Positions 51,104 through 62,212 of a DNA stretch of 64,000 nucleotides are shown here, in pieces (the stretch's first letter is position 1; every line of letters begins with the position of its first letter). The DNA comes from Pyropia yezoensis. Lineage: Eukaryota > Rhodophyta > Bangiophyceae > Bangiales > Bangiaceae. The stretch spans positions 9,803,794 to 9,867,793 of the forward strand of contig CM020620.1 in NCBI GenBank assembly GCA_009829735.1. The letters run 5' to 3'. Below the pieces are notes generated by a model. That model saw nothing but the letters and a program-made list of their open reading frames with translations. It was not told the origin of the DNA and ran no database searches. The position numbers and the translations under genes are program-made.

Positions 51104-53539
51104 GCAAGCGTAGAACCGAAGACACTCCGGCTGGCCAAGCGGACTCGCTTTGAGCCGCTATCGGAGACCGTCCTCCCGGTTAACTGTGACCTCGCAGGCA
51201 TCTGCAGAGTCCAGTCCAACCTACGAACCTACAAGCGCCATGGGTTGACCATGGCCAATGGTATCGCAGACCTCCCAGCGGGGGGGTCATCACTGCTGGT
51301 GATGGCGAACTATCGCCGTAAGGCAGTCACCCTCCCGAAGGGAACTATCCTTGGGATTGCCGAGCTCTACGAAGGAGATATCCTTACCCCGGACAAGGAG
51401 GGTCAAGTGGAACCACTTGAGGTGCTGGCGGTCACCGAGGTCACCGAGCGGCAGCAACCCGATGACGGGAAGCCATACCCATCGACAGACTCGGCGGACA
51501 TTCCACCAAAGGACCAAGAAGCCTTGAAGGCACTGGCCGAGGCTGACCTCGACCACCTTCCCCCTTCGTTAGCTGAAGAGGTACGACGGATGCTAAGAAA
51601 GAACGACATCATGTGGACCGGCGGGGCGCTGGGTACCATTGGGGCAACCCAACACCGTATAGACCTGGTACCAGGTGCACGACCAGCGCGGTCGCAACCG
51701 CATCGCGCGGGGCCTATGCAACGAGAGATCGTTCATGGGGAAGTGAAGAGGATGAGTGAAGCTAAGGTGATCCGACCTTCGATGTCGGAGTGGGGTGCCC
51801 CAGTCGTGATCGTACCGAAGAAGGATCAAACCCCTCGGTTTTGCATCGATTATCGACGCCTCAACTTGGTTACCAAGAAAGACTCATACCCTTTACCAAG
51901 GATGGACGAGTGTATCGACTCGCTGGGGGAAGCCACAGTGTTTACCACTATCGACTGCAATGCCGGGTACTGGCAGATCCCAGTGGCGGAAGAGGATATC
52001 CCCAAGACGGCGTTCGTCTGTCACAGTGGCGTGTATGAGTTCCTAAGGATGCCCTTCGGATTGTCCAACGCCCCCGCCACATTCCAGCGGGCCATCGACA
52101 TTATACTGTCGGGAGTCAAGTGGCGGAACTGCCTGGTGTACCTGGACGACGTCATCGTCTTCTCGCGTAACATGGATGACCATGTGCAACATGTCGATGA
52201 GGTACTCACCCTCTTGCGGAACGCCGGGGTAACCCTGCGCCTCAAGAAGTGCGCCATCTTTCAGCAGACAGTCGAGTATCTGGGTCACCAGATCACACCA
52301 GGTAAACTGGGAGTGCTCGAAGCTAATACCCGGGCACTCCGGGATGCGCAATACCCAACCACCCAGACACAGCTGAAAAGCTTCCTGGGAATGTGCAACG
52401 TATACCGACGGTTCGTCAAGGACTTCGCTCGTATAGCCAAACCGTTAACGGTCCTGACGAGCAGTGTCTTGCCAAAGGTACTCCAACCTCCCTCGCCCAG
52501 CGAGGGAGAGGCCTTCGAGCTGCTCAAGCAAGCTCTGCTAGCCCCACCCGTGCTTGCGTTGCCGCATAGACGCGGGACCTTCGTCATCGACGTCGATGCC
52601 TGCGACACCCAAGTGGGATGCACCCTGCTACAGGGAGAGACCATCATCGGTACCGATAATGCTATCCCGGACCTACATCCGGTAGGGTACTTCAGCCGGA
52701 CACTCAACCCGGCTGAGCGTAACTATAGTGCCACCGAGCGCGAGTGCCTCGGAGTCATATGGGCAGTGCAACTGCTTCGGCCATACCTGGAAGGTTCCAG
52801 GTTCATCGTAAGGTCCGACCACGAACCTTTCCGATGGCTTCTCAACCTTGGTGACAAGGATTCCGACAGCCACGGTCGGCTAGCCCGGTGGAGGCTGAAG
52901 ATGGCCGAGCACGACTACCGGACCATAGATAAGGCCGGCTCCACCCATCATCTGGGGGACGCGCTATCGCGACTCGATACCCCAAGCGGGGATACCCGAC
53001 AGGTGGACGAAGACATTCCGGTGGTACCGGTGTGCATGGTGGGTAATGCTACCCAAGGTATGGTTGACCATACCATGGCACACCTTGCGTGCCCATTGAC
53101 CCTCGCGGACTTCCGCGAGGCACAGGCCAATGACGATGACTGTAAACGCCATCGTGCTAACTTCCTGGCCGGCACGGCCGGCATCTTCTCCGAGAACGAG
53201 GACGGACTCATATATCGGCGGTCACCCGCCGATGGTCGGCATCAGGTCGTGGTTCCCGTGTCCTTACGGCAGGCCGTCATGGAACGAGAACACGAGAACC
53301 CCACAGCCGGACACCCGCGGGGTTCGCGCATGTTCGCAGCAATGCGAAGGTTCTTCTACTGGCCATCAATGGCCGTCGACGTAATCGACCACTTGTGGGG
53401 ATGCCACCCGTGCGCACGGAATCGCATGAGTCTTCATAGGCGGGCATCCGCTATGAAACTGTTCCCCCCGGATGGACCCAACGAGCAAGTCGCTATCGAC
53501 ATACTCGGACCGCTTCCGGTAACGGAAAAAGGGAACAGG
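51104..53539 (+). CDS. pol: Pol: reverse transcriptase, RNase H and integrase N-terminus
   Basis: An open stretch of the pol frame between the TAA at 51101 and a TAG at 53540. RT motifs: APVVIVPKKDQTPRFCIDYR, FTTIDCNAGYWQIPV, MPFGLSNAPATFQR and the catalytic YLDD at 52139-52150. RNase H follows with FVIDVDACDTQVGC, TERECLGVIWAVQLLRPYL and RSDHEPFRWLLN. The integrase zinc domain HHCC is seen as EHENPTAGH...WGCHPCARN, and the core begins VAIDILGPLPVTEKGN. The TAG replaces a residue that is usually aromatic in '…GN-x-ILVMTDRFTK'. Enzymatically this copy cannot make a full-length Pol without readthrough. Confidence 0.9.
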
Positions 53540-53542
53540 TAG

Positions 53543-54529
53543 ATCCTGGTCATGTCGGACCGCTTTACTAAGCTGTCACGGGCAGTAGCAAACCCGGACG
53601 ATACGGCCTACACCATCATGAACGCAGTGGTTGACCACTGGATCAGTGCTTACGGAGTAATGAAGCAACTCCTCTCCGATAACGGAGCAAACCTTACGTC
53701 AGCATTCTGCACTAAGGTCCTGGGCATGTTCGGTATCGAACCCCGTCGGGCATCCGACTACCACCCGCAGTCCAACGGGCAGGTGGAGCGGTTCAACCGC
53801 ACCATCGTCAAGATGCTCCAATGCTATGTGGCGGAACACACGAAGACGTGGGACAGGCTTCTGTCCGTCTTGACCCTGGCATACAATGCCAGGCCCCACC
53901 GGAGTACCACCACTGCCCCCCTGGAATGGGTCATGCCGATGGGCGTCGGTAACCTGACGCTGCCACCGGGCAGATGCACTCGGTATGATGTACCGAAGGG
54001 CCGACCGGCCGAACGAATCCACTTAGCTTGGTTGGCCAAGCTATCGTGGATGATTCCGAAGCTCAAGGGTGCCCTTGACCGTACACAACGTCGGTACAAG
54101 AAGAACTTTGACGCCCGGCTACGGGTACGCAACGCAACCCTGGTAACTGGTGACTGGGTCTATATCAGACACCAGAAGTTCCGCGGGAACAAGCTTATGC
54201 AACCGGTCAAGGGACCGTACCAGATCTTACACAGAGATGATCACTCTGTAATCCTGCACTCCGATACGGAGATACAACGCATCAACCTCAACGATGTCAC
54301 ACCTGCTCCGAAGCCGGAACAGCCTCAGCCGGTACCGGCTGGGTTGCTACATGAAGCTCTGACAACCCACCGGTCAGATGACCCGGTGGGACCGGATGGG
54401 ATTCCATACCAAGTAGAGAGCGTGGTCGGACACACCGACCCGGACCTACCAGGACCCTGGTACGTCGAGGTGATGTGGGTCGGATACGACTCACCCACCT
54501 GGGAACAAGCGGCAAATATACCCCGCTAA
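53543..54529 (+). CDS. pol: Pol: integrase core and chromodomain
   Basis: Same frame after the TAG at 53540, ending TAA at 54529. Contains ILVMSDRFTKLSRAV, the second catalytic aspartate in LLSDNGANLTS and the glutamate in HPQSNGQVERFNRT (DDE core), then the GPY/F-like region GNKLMQPVKGPYQIL. The last ~45 residues PYQVESVVGHTDPDLPGP and YVEVMWVGYDSPTWEQAAN form a chromodomain, the targeting module typical of chromoviruses. It would direct insertion to particular chromatin; the marks recognised are unknown. Confidence 0.9.
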   Translation: MLVMSDRFTKLSRAVANPDDTAYTIMNAVVDHWISAYGVMKQLLSDNGANLTSAFCTKVLGMFGIEPRRASDYHPQSNGQVERFNRTIVKMLQCYVAEHTKTWDRLLSVLTLAYNARPHRSTTTAPLEWVMPMGVGNLTLPPGRCTRYDVPKGRPAERIHLAWLAKLSWMIPKLKGALDRTQRRYKKNFDARLRVRNATLVTGDWVYIRHQKFRGNKLMQPVKGPYQILHRDDHSVILHSDTEIQRINLNDVTPAPKPEQPQPVPAGLLHEALTTHRSDDPVGPDGIPYQVESVVGHTDPDLPGPWYVEVMWVGYDSPTWEQAANIPR

Positions 54530-54981
54530 CTTCTCATGCCTTACATAAGGCGACGACGCCTGCTGTAACAACCCAACCGACACCGACTTCGGCTGTTGGG
54601 GGGTGAGGCTTATACGTACTAAGTAGGGTGTCACATGGATTCGGCAAGACCTAGGTTCACTAAGTTGGAGCGGACTTAGGCAAACTAAGTAAGCGACTGA
54701 CTTTTACAAATTTACTTGAAGAAGATAACTAACTCCGATAATTTCGAAGTAGCCTGAGGCTTACACCAATGTAAACCCTCATCCATGGGGCAAGTGACGG
54801 ACTAAGGAAGGTTGACCTTCATGAGTATTAACCAACCAGGATGGGTTGGGGGCGCGAGAAAGAACCAAAGGCAGGCATTGGTATCATGCAAACGCCCCAG
54901 CGGGGGATGAGTTTATATTCACCACTACCCGGCCACCATAAGGGTCACCGGGTCCCTCCCCCTTACAAGCAATAGCACTTC
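54530..54981 (+). other. Spacer between pol and antisense frame
   Basis: Four hundred and fifty bases of lower GC inside the element, with an ACTAAGT-like motif repeated near 54618-54690. No frame on either strand. It would serve as 3' end for both convergent transcripts. Confidence 0.5.
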
Positions 54982-57351
54982 TCAGTGGGTAGACCCACTG
55001 CCAGAGGGAGGCCACTCACGCGTAATCGCGTACACCTCCATGCTCCACCGGTCGGCAATCTCGCGACGGTCAACCGCCCGAGTTACCTCGGTGCATAGCT
55101 GTTCGAGGGTGCTGCGGCCAGCCTCCACGTCCTCCAGAGCTGTCTGGAGGCGGTCAAGCACGCCACCGAAGCAACGCGCTGACCCAACCAGCGCAGCACC
55201 TGGGGGGATATCCCCCCAGCTAACAGAGAGACCCCCCCGCATCGCGCGGGCAATAAGGGCGTCAACGCCCTCATACCATAGACGGGGAGCCCCGTCATGC
55301 AGGATAGGGGCGGGAGGTGACACTGGCGCAGCCAGAGGAGCCACAGGAGCCGACACGGCTACCACCGGAGCCGGTGGCACCTGACACGAGGCCCGGTAGG
55401 ACCCTACTGAAGGGGCCCCACCGTAAACCCGGCGGGGCTCGGCCCGACGACGGGACACCTCACGCTCCCCACCCGCAGAGCCCCAATCTCGGGGACGACG
55501 GCCAACCGCCGCCGGTATCGGGTTACCGAACCACGGGGCAAGGACCTGAAGAGGGTCATGGATAACCATGGGAATACCCAGGTCAGCAACAGCCTCGGTG
55601 GACGCCCACCCATGGCAATTGGGCTCACCCGGCTGAGTACGCCGGATACGCAACGAGTGACGAGGCAAGGGGGAAGCCCCAGCCTGCGGATCCCGGTACG
55701 GGGGAAGGGCCAACACCCCAGCCCAGTTCACGGCATCGTGAACAGCCAGCAGGGCCTCGAACTCCCGGGCCAACCCGGTCTTGGCGGCTATCATGTCCAC
55801 GCCCAACTGCGCGATGTGCCGACGGACACCCGTCGGAAGATGAAACAGGCGCCCCTGCCGGCGGACGGACAGCAAGAAGGAGGAAGCCTGCCCGAGGGTA
55901 ACCTCAAGGGTGAAGGTACCCTGCAACGGGTGGACCGGTCGGGAGGCCAACACACTCCCGAAGTATCGGAGGCAGGAGCCGGTGTCAAACCGGAAAGCAG
56001 GGGCGGGTTCCCACCCCTCCTGCCACAGAGGCGGGCGCACGGGAGTGTATACTGGCGCACGACCGTTGCCGGTCTGCAACGCACATGTTATATCGGTGCG
56101 GAACGCATCCGCCATGACACCATGGTTGCGCCGTCAGCTGGACGCCGACTTCAACCCCGCCATAGGCGAGTAGGGAGCCGTCAACGTCAGATACGGGGAT
56201 ACCCCCGGGAAGTACTCAAAGCCGAGATACCGGCCGGTATCACCCACCGACTCCCCAAACGCAACCGGCTCCGCCGCCGCCGCATCCCCCCGAGCACTAG
56301 CCGGGTATTCAACCTCCCGCGGCAACGCGGGGGCAATCAAGTCGCATACCCCGAAGGCGGAGTCGAGGTAGACCTCACCCCGCCCCACCCGGGTGCGCCA
56401 GAGCTGCGCATGCCGGTCGTCCGGCTGACTCAGGATCCAATGGTGTTCCACCCGGACCGCGTTCGGCTGGTTGACCAGCCGCACCAACTACCGCTCCCAA
56501 CTCGGGTCCACCTTGACGCGCCGGGAGGTCTCTCCAGGGAGACGCGGCTGGTGGAAGTCCACCCGCATCCGCCCAGCGGACTCCATCGACTCCTGCACCG
56601 TCAGGCCTCGGACCCGAGCCACCAAGTCGGACATCGACATAGCGGGTGGACCCGCCGCCAACGCGACACCGCCACCCAAAGGGGCAACCCGGGCAGGACC
56701 AGGAAGAATAGGGGGCGCCGGGGGATGCCCCACTGGCAGATGGGCCGGTGCCGGAGGTGCACGAGGCCGAGGAGGAAGAAGAAGGGCGGGCGCCCGCCCG
56801 GAGTAGCTTCCGGAGTCCACTGCCATCGGGGTAGACACTTTTTGACCACCAGGCGTCCGCGGCACCGCGGGCAGAGCATCGCCGCCACCCGGGCCCGACG
56901 TGGGCACCACGGGGGCAGCAGGGGTAGACCCGTTACCCGCCGCCGCGGATACACCAACCGGGCGGGCACCCGCGCCGTCTTGACCCGCCGTCCCGGCCGG
57001 GGTGCCGCCACGACCATCCGACACGCCGGCGACGCCGTCTTGAGGTAGAGCCGCGCCGGCACCGGCGACAGGAGCCATCCGGGCCGCCGGAGGAGTAGGG
57101 GTAGGAACAGCCGCTACAAGCGGTTGACCGCCACCCGACGGAGCCGTCGTGCCGCTGCACACGGACGACAAACCGCCCGGCGCACCTTCCGGGGCCACGC
57201 GGACGGTTACCCGGTCGCCCTCGTCTTCGGACGAGCTCGCCAAGAAGCACTCGGCAGCGGTGGCAGAGACGGGAACGTCGTCCAACGTCACCTCTTCCTC
57301 CTCCTCAAGCAGGAGGTCGTCCTCGCCCCCGGGTACCTGGGGGTCCGACAT
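54982..57351 (-). pseudogene. Antisense frame inside the retrotransposon (~790 codons)
   Basis: On the minus strand one reading frame runs from an ATG at 57351 (MSDPQVPGGEDDLLLEEEEE) to TGA at 54982, interrupted only by TAG at 56490-56488 and TGA at 56136-56134. It starts with an acidic tract, then a Pro/Ala/Gly-rich stretch, then globular-looking sequence: MSMSDLVARVRGLTVQESME, HWILSQPDDRHAQLWRTRV, YLDSAFGVCDLIAPALP, YLGFEYFPGVSPYLT, RYFGSVLASRPVHPLQG and a helical end LEDVEAGRSTLEQLCTEVTR. No family recognised. Its decay (two stops in ~790 codons) matches that of pol, implying it was coding when the element was active. GGTTATAAGCG on the minus strand near 57461-57471, ~110 bases upstream, could be its TATA box. 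Antisense genes are known in a few plant gypsy elements; function is unknown. Confidence 0.65.
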
Positions 57352-57903
57352 GGTGAAACCGAGGTAACAGGGGCGCCCCGTGCAGAAAAGCCGAGGCCGG
57401 CTCGACCCGGTACAAGGAACGCTCGCGCGGACGAGCCAGGGAAGCGCGGGCACCCGCGCTTATAACCACACAGCTCAGCACGAGCGATACGGCAGCGCGG
57501 GACGACCCACGCCAGCCGAGCTACGAGGGCGCTCCACCCAGGCACCTGGACCGGAGCCACGCCCCCCCCACACGGGGTAATCAAGGGGGGTCACCCCCAA
57601 CCGCCCCCCACTCAATCGTCCACACGAGAGGGGCCACCCCTACCACCAGACGCCTGGTGGCGGATCCGCTTGCACCACCCCTCGGAAAGAGGGGTCGTGA
57701 ACAGAAACCCGCATCGGGAATTCAACGGTCCGGAAAACGGATCGTGTGTGTACCACACAAAGAAGGGCACCCCCCCCAGACAACCTCGAAAAGGGGTGTC
57801 TGCCGCGACAGGGCGCAAAGCCCCACCCGGCTGGTAAACGGTCACGCGACCCACTTACATTTGGAACCCCGAATGCAACTCGACCCGAGGACGGGCCGAA
57901 TCT

Positions 57904-57913
57904 AAGGGGGGGA
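57904..57913 (+). other. Polypurine tract
   Basis: AAGGGGGGGA ends two bases before the 3' LTR (57916), the expected place for plus-strand priming. Confidence 0.8.
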
Positions 57914-57915
57914 TA

Positions 57916-58278
57916 TGTAGCAATATGGTTGTCCGTATTGTGACCCTATGTAAGGGGGGCTACTTCTACCCCTTAACTTTCAATTTGGGAGTCCGTACTG
58001 GTCACGGTATCTATAAGTTACGTATGACCAGAGGGACTTGCATCTTGGGGGGGAGGGTAGTTAGTAGTGTCTTCGAGGGTTTATAAAGAGGGGGCCGGCG
58101 GCGAATTCACCGCCGGCCATGGTAGAACAACAAACCCCTCCCATTTGGGCTCCCATCTTGGTCCCGTGGCTTGCGCTCCAAGGACAGCAACCTTCGCCTC
58201 CCGGTGACGTTGGTGCCGATCCCCCGTGGTGAGTGTTCCCTGAGAGTGGACGTGTAACGGATACCCTATTGTGATACA
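57916..58278 (+). repeat. 3' LTR
   Basis: 363 bp from TGTAGCAATATGG to GTGATACA. Compared with the 5' LTR there are about ten differences, including an indel cluster near base 33 and a C-to-A change in the terminal inverted repeat. Confidence 0.95.
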
Positions 58279-59300
58279 GTTTGTCGGGGGTGCGGGAGAG
58301 GGTGTTTTTCTGCGGGGTCCTAGCATGGGTAGTCCTGGACGTGCGGGGGGTGGGCGTGTCGGTGGAACGAGGTGAATTCCCCCCTTCATCGGCAGTGGCG
58401 GCTGCGGCAGGCCCGTGCCATTGTTTGGGTCGGCCCCGCCAGTGGGGGGCGCCGCGGCATCAGCGGGGAGGGGGGGGCGGTGAGGGGGGAGCTGCAGCAC
58501 CGTCCGAAGCAGCGCGCTCGCGTCGACGCTGCAGCGGGTCTCGGCGGCCGCTCTCGCCGCGGCCACCGTCGCCACCACCTTCGTGCCACTTCCAGTCACG
58601 CCGGCGGCGGCCGCACTCTAAACCTCATGTACAAAAAAAATATTGCTAAGGGCACCGCTTCAAGCCTCACCTGCATCGCACTACAATCTTCACTCGGCGC
58701 ACTGAGCTTCGAGCTGGATTGTAGCCTCACCCCTATCCAGGCAGCTTGCCATTGCTCCCCCTCAAAGTCCACGCACATGGCCATCCCCCAACCAGCATAC
58801 CAGCCTAGGCGGCCTACTCCAAGGTCACAAAATCGACCGTTTCTACCGCTCGGCACCCGCATGGCGGCCCCGCCCTCGAGCTGGCAGTCGGACGCCGCCG
58901 TCCCCCCTTCCCGGGCCGCCGCAGTCACCCCTCCCGCCCCGCCGCCTGCCGCCTCGCTCTGGCAGCTTGGACGCCGGGGCGCAGTCGCCCTCCGCGTCCA
59001 CCCCCACCGCCCTGGCCGCGACCTGCAAACAGAGCCAATGCTACGGCTGCGGGCACAACCCTCGGCGTGTGCGGCTGCCGGCCACCGCTCGAGCGCCGCC
59101 CATCAGACCGCGGTGGCGGTGGAAGCGGTGGGGGCGGTGATGCTCCCGCTGCCGCCGCCGCTGCCGGCGTCACCTGCCCCGCCAACGTCCGTGTCGGCCG
59201 CCTCGGCCACCGCAATGGCAGCGGCGAGCGCAAAGCGCGCCGTCTTCACCGCCGCCGCCGCCGCCGCTCTCAGTCCACCACCATCGAATGTCGCCGCTGG

Positions 59301-59352
<52 letters not shown>

Positions 59353-59697
59353 GCCGCCCGCACCTCCCGCTTCGCATCGGCCTACACGTTGGCGCTCAGC
59401 AGGTCTGCCACGTCGGCGGCAGCGCCGAGCACCGCGGGCACCAGCCGCCGGCCAGCGGCGGCGGCGACCACCCGTACCGCCGCCTCTCTGTGGGTGGGCG
59501 GCCACTCGGCGGGGATGACGGCGAGCTGCCATCCGGCGGCGGACGCCGCCGCCGCCGCTGCGAGCAGTTGCAAGAGGGGCCGCGAGAGAAAGTCGCGGGG
59601 CGCCCCGGGGGATGAAGGGACGGGGGGGGGCTGCTGCCGGCACCGCAGCGCGCCCCGGTGGGCGGCCGAGCACCACCACCCGCCACGCTCCCGGCAG
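58279..59697. other. GC-rich stretch right of the retrotransposon
   Basis: Frames on both strands are Ala-rich. On the minus strand 59738-59382 gives FLSRPLLQLLAAAAAASAAG and WQLAVIPAEWPPTHREAAV, which is the least repetitive reading, and 58599-58300 gives TKVVATVAAARAAAETRCSV. They may be exons of one minus-strand gene split by the retrotransposon, but no family is recognised. The stretch 58600-58860 is less GC-rich and empty. Confidence 0.3.
59299..59351 (+). repeat. (GGC)n trinucleotide microsatellite
   Basis: About sixteen uninterrupted GGC units, reading as poly-Ala in one frame on either strand or poly-Gly/Arg in others. Confidence 0.9.
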
Positions 59698-60785
59698 TCA
59701 AGGCGCATGTAGCCGGACAGGAAGAGGGGGAAACACACCCTGAAGCGGGAGACCCTCTCCAGTCAGCTCCGGGAGGTTCCGCAAAACCTGCCTGCCGGCC
59801 TCGCGAAAATGGCCCTGCACAGAATCTAAAGACAAAGAAGCAAACGCAAGTACATGAGCAATGCGGTCGGGGAGGTCGGGGTGGTGATATAATATTGTGC
59901 GCACGGCGTGCTTATAATCATTAAAAACGGGCTCTGTAGTAGAGAAGTCGGGGGAGTACGGTGAGAGTCGCAAACGATGCACACCGCTAACGTCCAAAAT
60001 CATGTCCACCAACGCAGTGTGCACAGAGGCGTTGTCATAGACAAGAACGCAATTGTTAGGCTGCTCCGCCACGGCACGCCAGGCTCAAACGCATTCATTC
60101 TTCGCACCAAGCTGACACAAAAAAGAGCGAAGTCATCACCATTCTGGGCCTCTGGAACCTCGTTAACGGACAGCTCTGAAATGCCCCTCGTAGAAGACAT
60201 AGCCACAGTGGAAGAAAATCGGGGCCGCGCTCGAGGGTCAGGCGCAAGGGCCTCCAGAGGTTGTCCAACGAGCGCACGTCCGCGGCGACGAACCGTGGCT
60301 GGCCCCGCGATGTGAGTCTCGTCTACCACGACGATGCATCGATCGGGAATCTCGAGATAGAGACGTCCAAACGCAGCCCTTCGCGTCGGGCACCGCTCCA
60401 GCGCCAATCGCTCCACGCACTTAACCGAAAATCCAATGCTTTGCAGCATAGCGCTCAAAGACGAAGATGACACGGGCCACGCCTCCTCCCATCCCGGTAG
60501 ATCCTCAAGCTTCCGGAAGATCGCCTCAATTTCCCACAAGAACATCTCCGGGTGGGAACGCACCGTGTAGTCCAGCGCCGCCAAAAAACGTGCGTTGAAA
60601 ACTGCTGCATCAGCGTGCCGGTTCTTAATAGCATCGTCGTGCCACGGAGACCCGTGGCGCTCATAATTATCCCACCACTGATGAGCAGCCGACAGGCTGC
60701 AACCCGCATGGTCGACGATGAATTCCCAAGAGAGTCCTCGCTGACGATTGCGAATCACCTGCCAGCGTACAGCAATAGGAAACAT
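59698..60785 (-). pseudogene. Tc1/mariner (IS630-type) transposase, frameshifted
   Basis: From the ATG at 60785 (MFPIAVRWQVIRNRQRGLSW) the minus strand encodes a helix-turn-helix region with SLSAAHQWWDNYERHG, then the DDE core: first aspartate in CIVVVDETHIAG, second in NCVLVYDNASVHTA, third acidic residue in SPYSPDFSTTEPVFNDY. Between the first and second (about 60060-60110) the reading frame changes, so the protein is split into 60785-60000 and 60072-59698. Length without the break would be ~360 aa, normal for the family. It cuts and pastes DNA at TA sites; this copy looks inactive. I could not find convincing terminal inverted repeats. Confidence 0.75.
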
Positions 60786-60935
60786 GGTAACTGGGGCAGG
60801 AAAAAAAATAGCCGTTCTTGGTGGACGGTAGAGGGGCGGGATGGGGGCGGCATGGAAGGCGGAACACGAAGTTGCAGTTCCACGCAGCAGAGTGCTGACT
60901 CTCGCCGAAGGCACAAAAGAACATGTAGCGTACAT

Positions 60936-61877
60936 GTTTATGTTCCGAACCGCTGCAGATTAGAGAAGTGAATTTATCTGTAAAATTTCGGCGCGGGGCG
61001 GGGAGTGCGTCGTGCCGCAGACAGGCTGCTGTGGTGGGGCCCAGATTTTTGAAACTGGTAGCAGACACTGTTTTTACCGTGACCTCCACAGACAGTGTTC
61101 ACGCAACACTGGCCAACGGCGCATCGGGTCCCTCCCTGCACTTTGTGTGGATCCCATTGCTTTGACGGGGCTCCCTCCACCAGACGAGACCACGTCACAG
61201 CCACACACAGTCAGTTGCGCGGGCGCTGCCCAGCTCGAGGAGCCGGGAAGCTGTTGCAAAGGAGATCCACGACCAGCGATCGGAGGTCGAAGTCTCAATA
61301 TCGCGGCTCCCCGCGGCGTTGACTGTGAGCGGCATTTCTGGATCGAGCTCTGCGAGGTTCAGTGTCACAAGACGCGAGCCGGACGTGGACCCTCGCCTCC
61401 GCACGTTTCTGGTCTCAGAACTGAGTCATGTCGGAAGCCCCTGTGGCGCGGGGTTCAGATCAATTTTCTAGCTCTTGATGGCTGCTGCCTTTGCTGAGCC
61501 ACTCACAGAGAGCCACGCCTCTCAGACAGTCAGTATCTCAGGCCTGATCACGTTTTGTGTGGCAGCTCTGGCTCACGTCGGTGGCGCAGTCGGCTGATGA
61601 GGAGAGGCGAACGTGCTGATTGGCCCGCGCTTGGCGGGCACTTGATGCCACGAAGACAAACAGCTGGATGAGATATTGTGTTCCAAGATGTTCCATTTCA
61701 CTTCTGAGAGTGTGTACCTCGTCAGCCCATCAGACATAAGGATCATTCATGTCCGACGTCCATTTGCGCAATCAAATTCATGTTCGTGTCTTGTTTGCAT
61801 CAAGTCAAGTATGCATTTGACACGATGGCTTCACGTTCACCATTGTGACACATCCACTTTCTGGAGGAAGCACAATA
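60936..61877. other. Region without recognised gene
   Basis: Short frames only. It may contain the right end of the mariner-like element, but I see no matching terminal repeat. Confidence 0.4.
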
Positions 61878-62104
61878 TTCTACTTTGACGTAGGATCATA
61901 TGATCCTCCCAAAAGGATCATATGATCTTATCACGGAATCGTCGATTCCAGCATCGTTTGACACGAAATCGTAAGGGTAAAAAAACTGTGCTGAGTCCGA
62001 TTCTGCTGACAAAAAGCTCAGCAGACAACCCAGTCATCGAGAAAACGTGGCGAAAAACGAGGATCATATGATCCGAATCGGATCATTTGATCCTCAAAGT
62101 AGAA
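61878..62104. mobile_element. MITE-like element with GGATCATATGATCC palindromes
   Basis: Termini TTCTACTTTGA (61878-61888) and TCAAAGTAGAA (62094-62104) are inverted repeats. Just inside, palindromes AGGATCATATGATCCT (61892-61907), AGGATCATATGATCT (61914-61928), GGATCATATGATCC (62061-62074) and GATCATTTGATCC (62081-62093) extend the symmetry. The 227-bp element has no coding capacity. Target-site duplication not evident. Confidence 0.6.
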
Positions 62105-62212
62105 CAGACATTAGGCCTCGTCCAAGGCCCCGTCTTGACGGCGGCCAGAAACGTGCACGTGTCTGCCGAGACACAGGGTTAACTCCTTGATTTCGTGTCC
62201 GAGCGCCGTGGC

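Larger units (their letters stand above)
47628..58278 (+). mobile_element. Ty3/gypsy chromovirus with antisense frame
   Basis: A 10.65-kb LTR retrotransposon: 5' LTR 47628-47991, PBS, gag, pol in the order protease-RT-RNase H-integrase-chromodomain, a 3.4-kb region holding a long antisense frame, polypurine tract and 3' LTR 57916-58278. The domain order and terminal chromodomain place it in the Ty3/gypsy chromoviruses. The LTRs differ at about ten positions (~3%). Pol is cut by three in-frame stops and the antisense frame by two, so this copy is decayed. The five bases flanking it (CAAGG left, GTTTG right) do not match, so no target-site duplication is seen. Confidence 0.95.

Noticed and set aside
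35730-56490. Possible reassignment of TAG as a sense codon, because TAG interrupts several otherwise conserved frames (retrotransposon pol and antisense frame, HNH copy 2)
   Set aside because: TAA and TGA also interrupt these frames, other plausible genes end in TAG (33199, 31556), and all affected frames are repeats expected to decay.
58372-59712. 446-codon plus-strand Ala-rich frame
   Set aside because: Composition is driven by a GGC microsatellite and GC bias; the minus strand gives an equally long and less repetitive reading, so neither is called as a gene.
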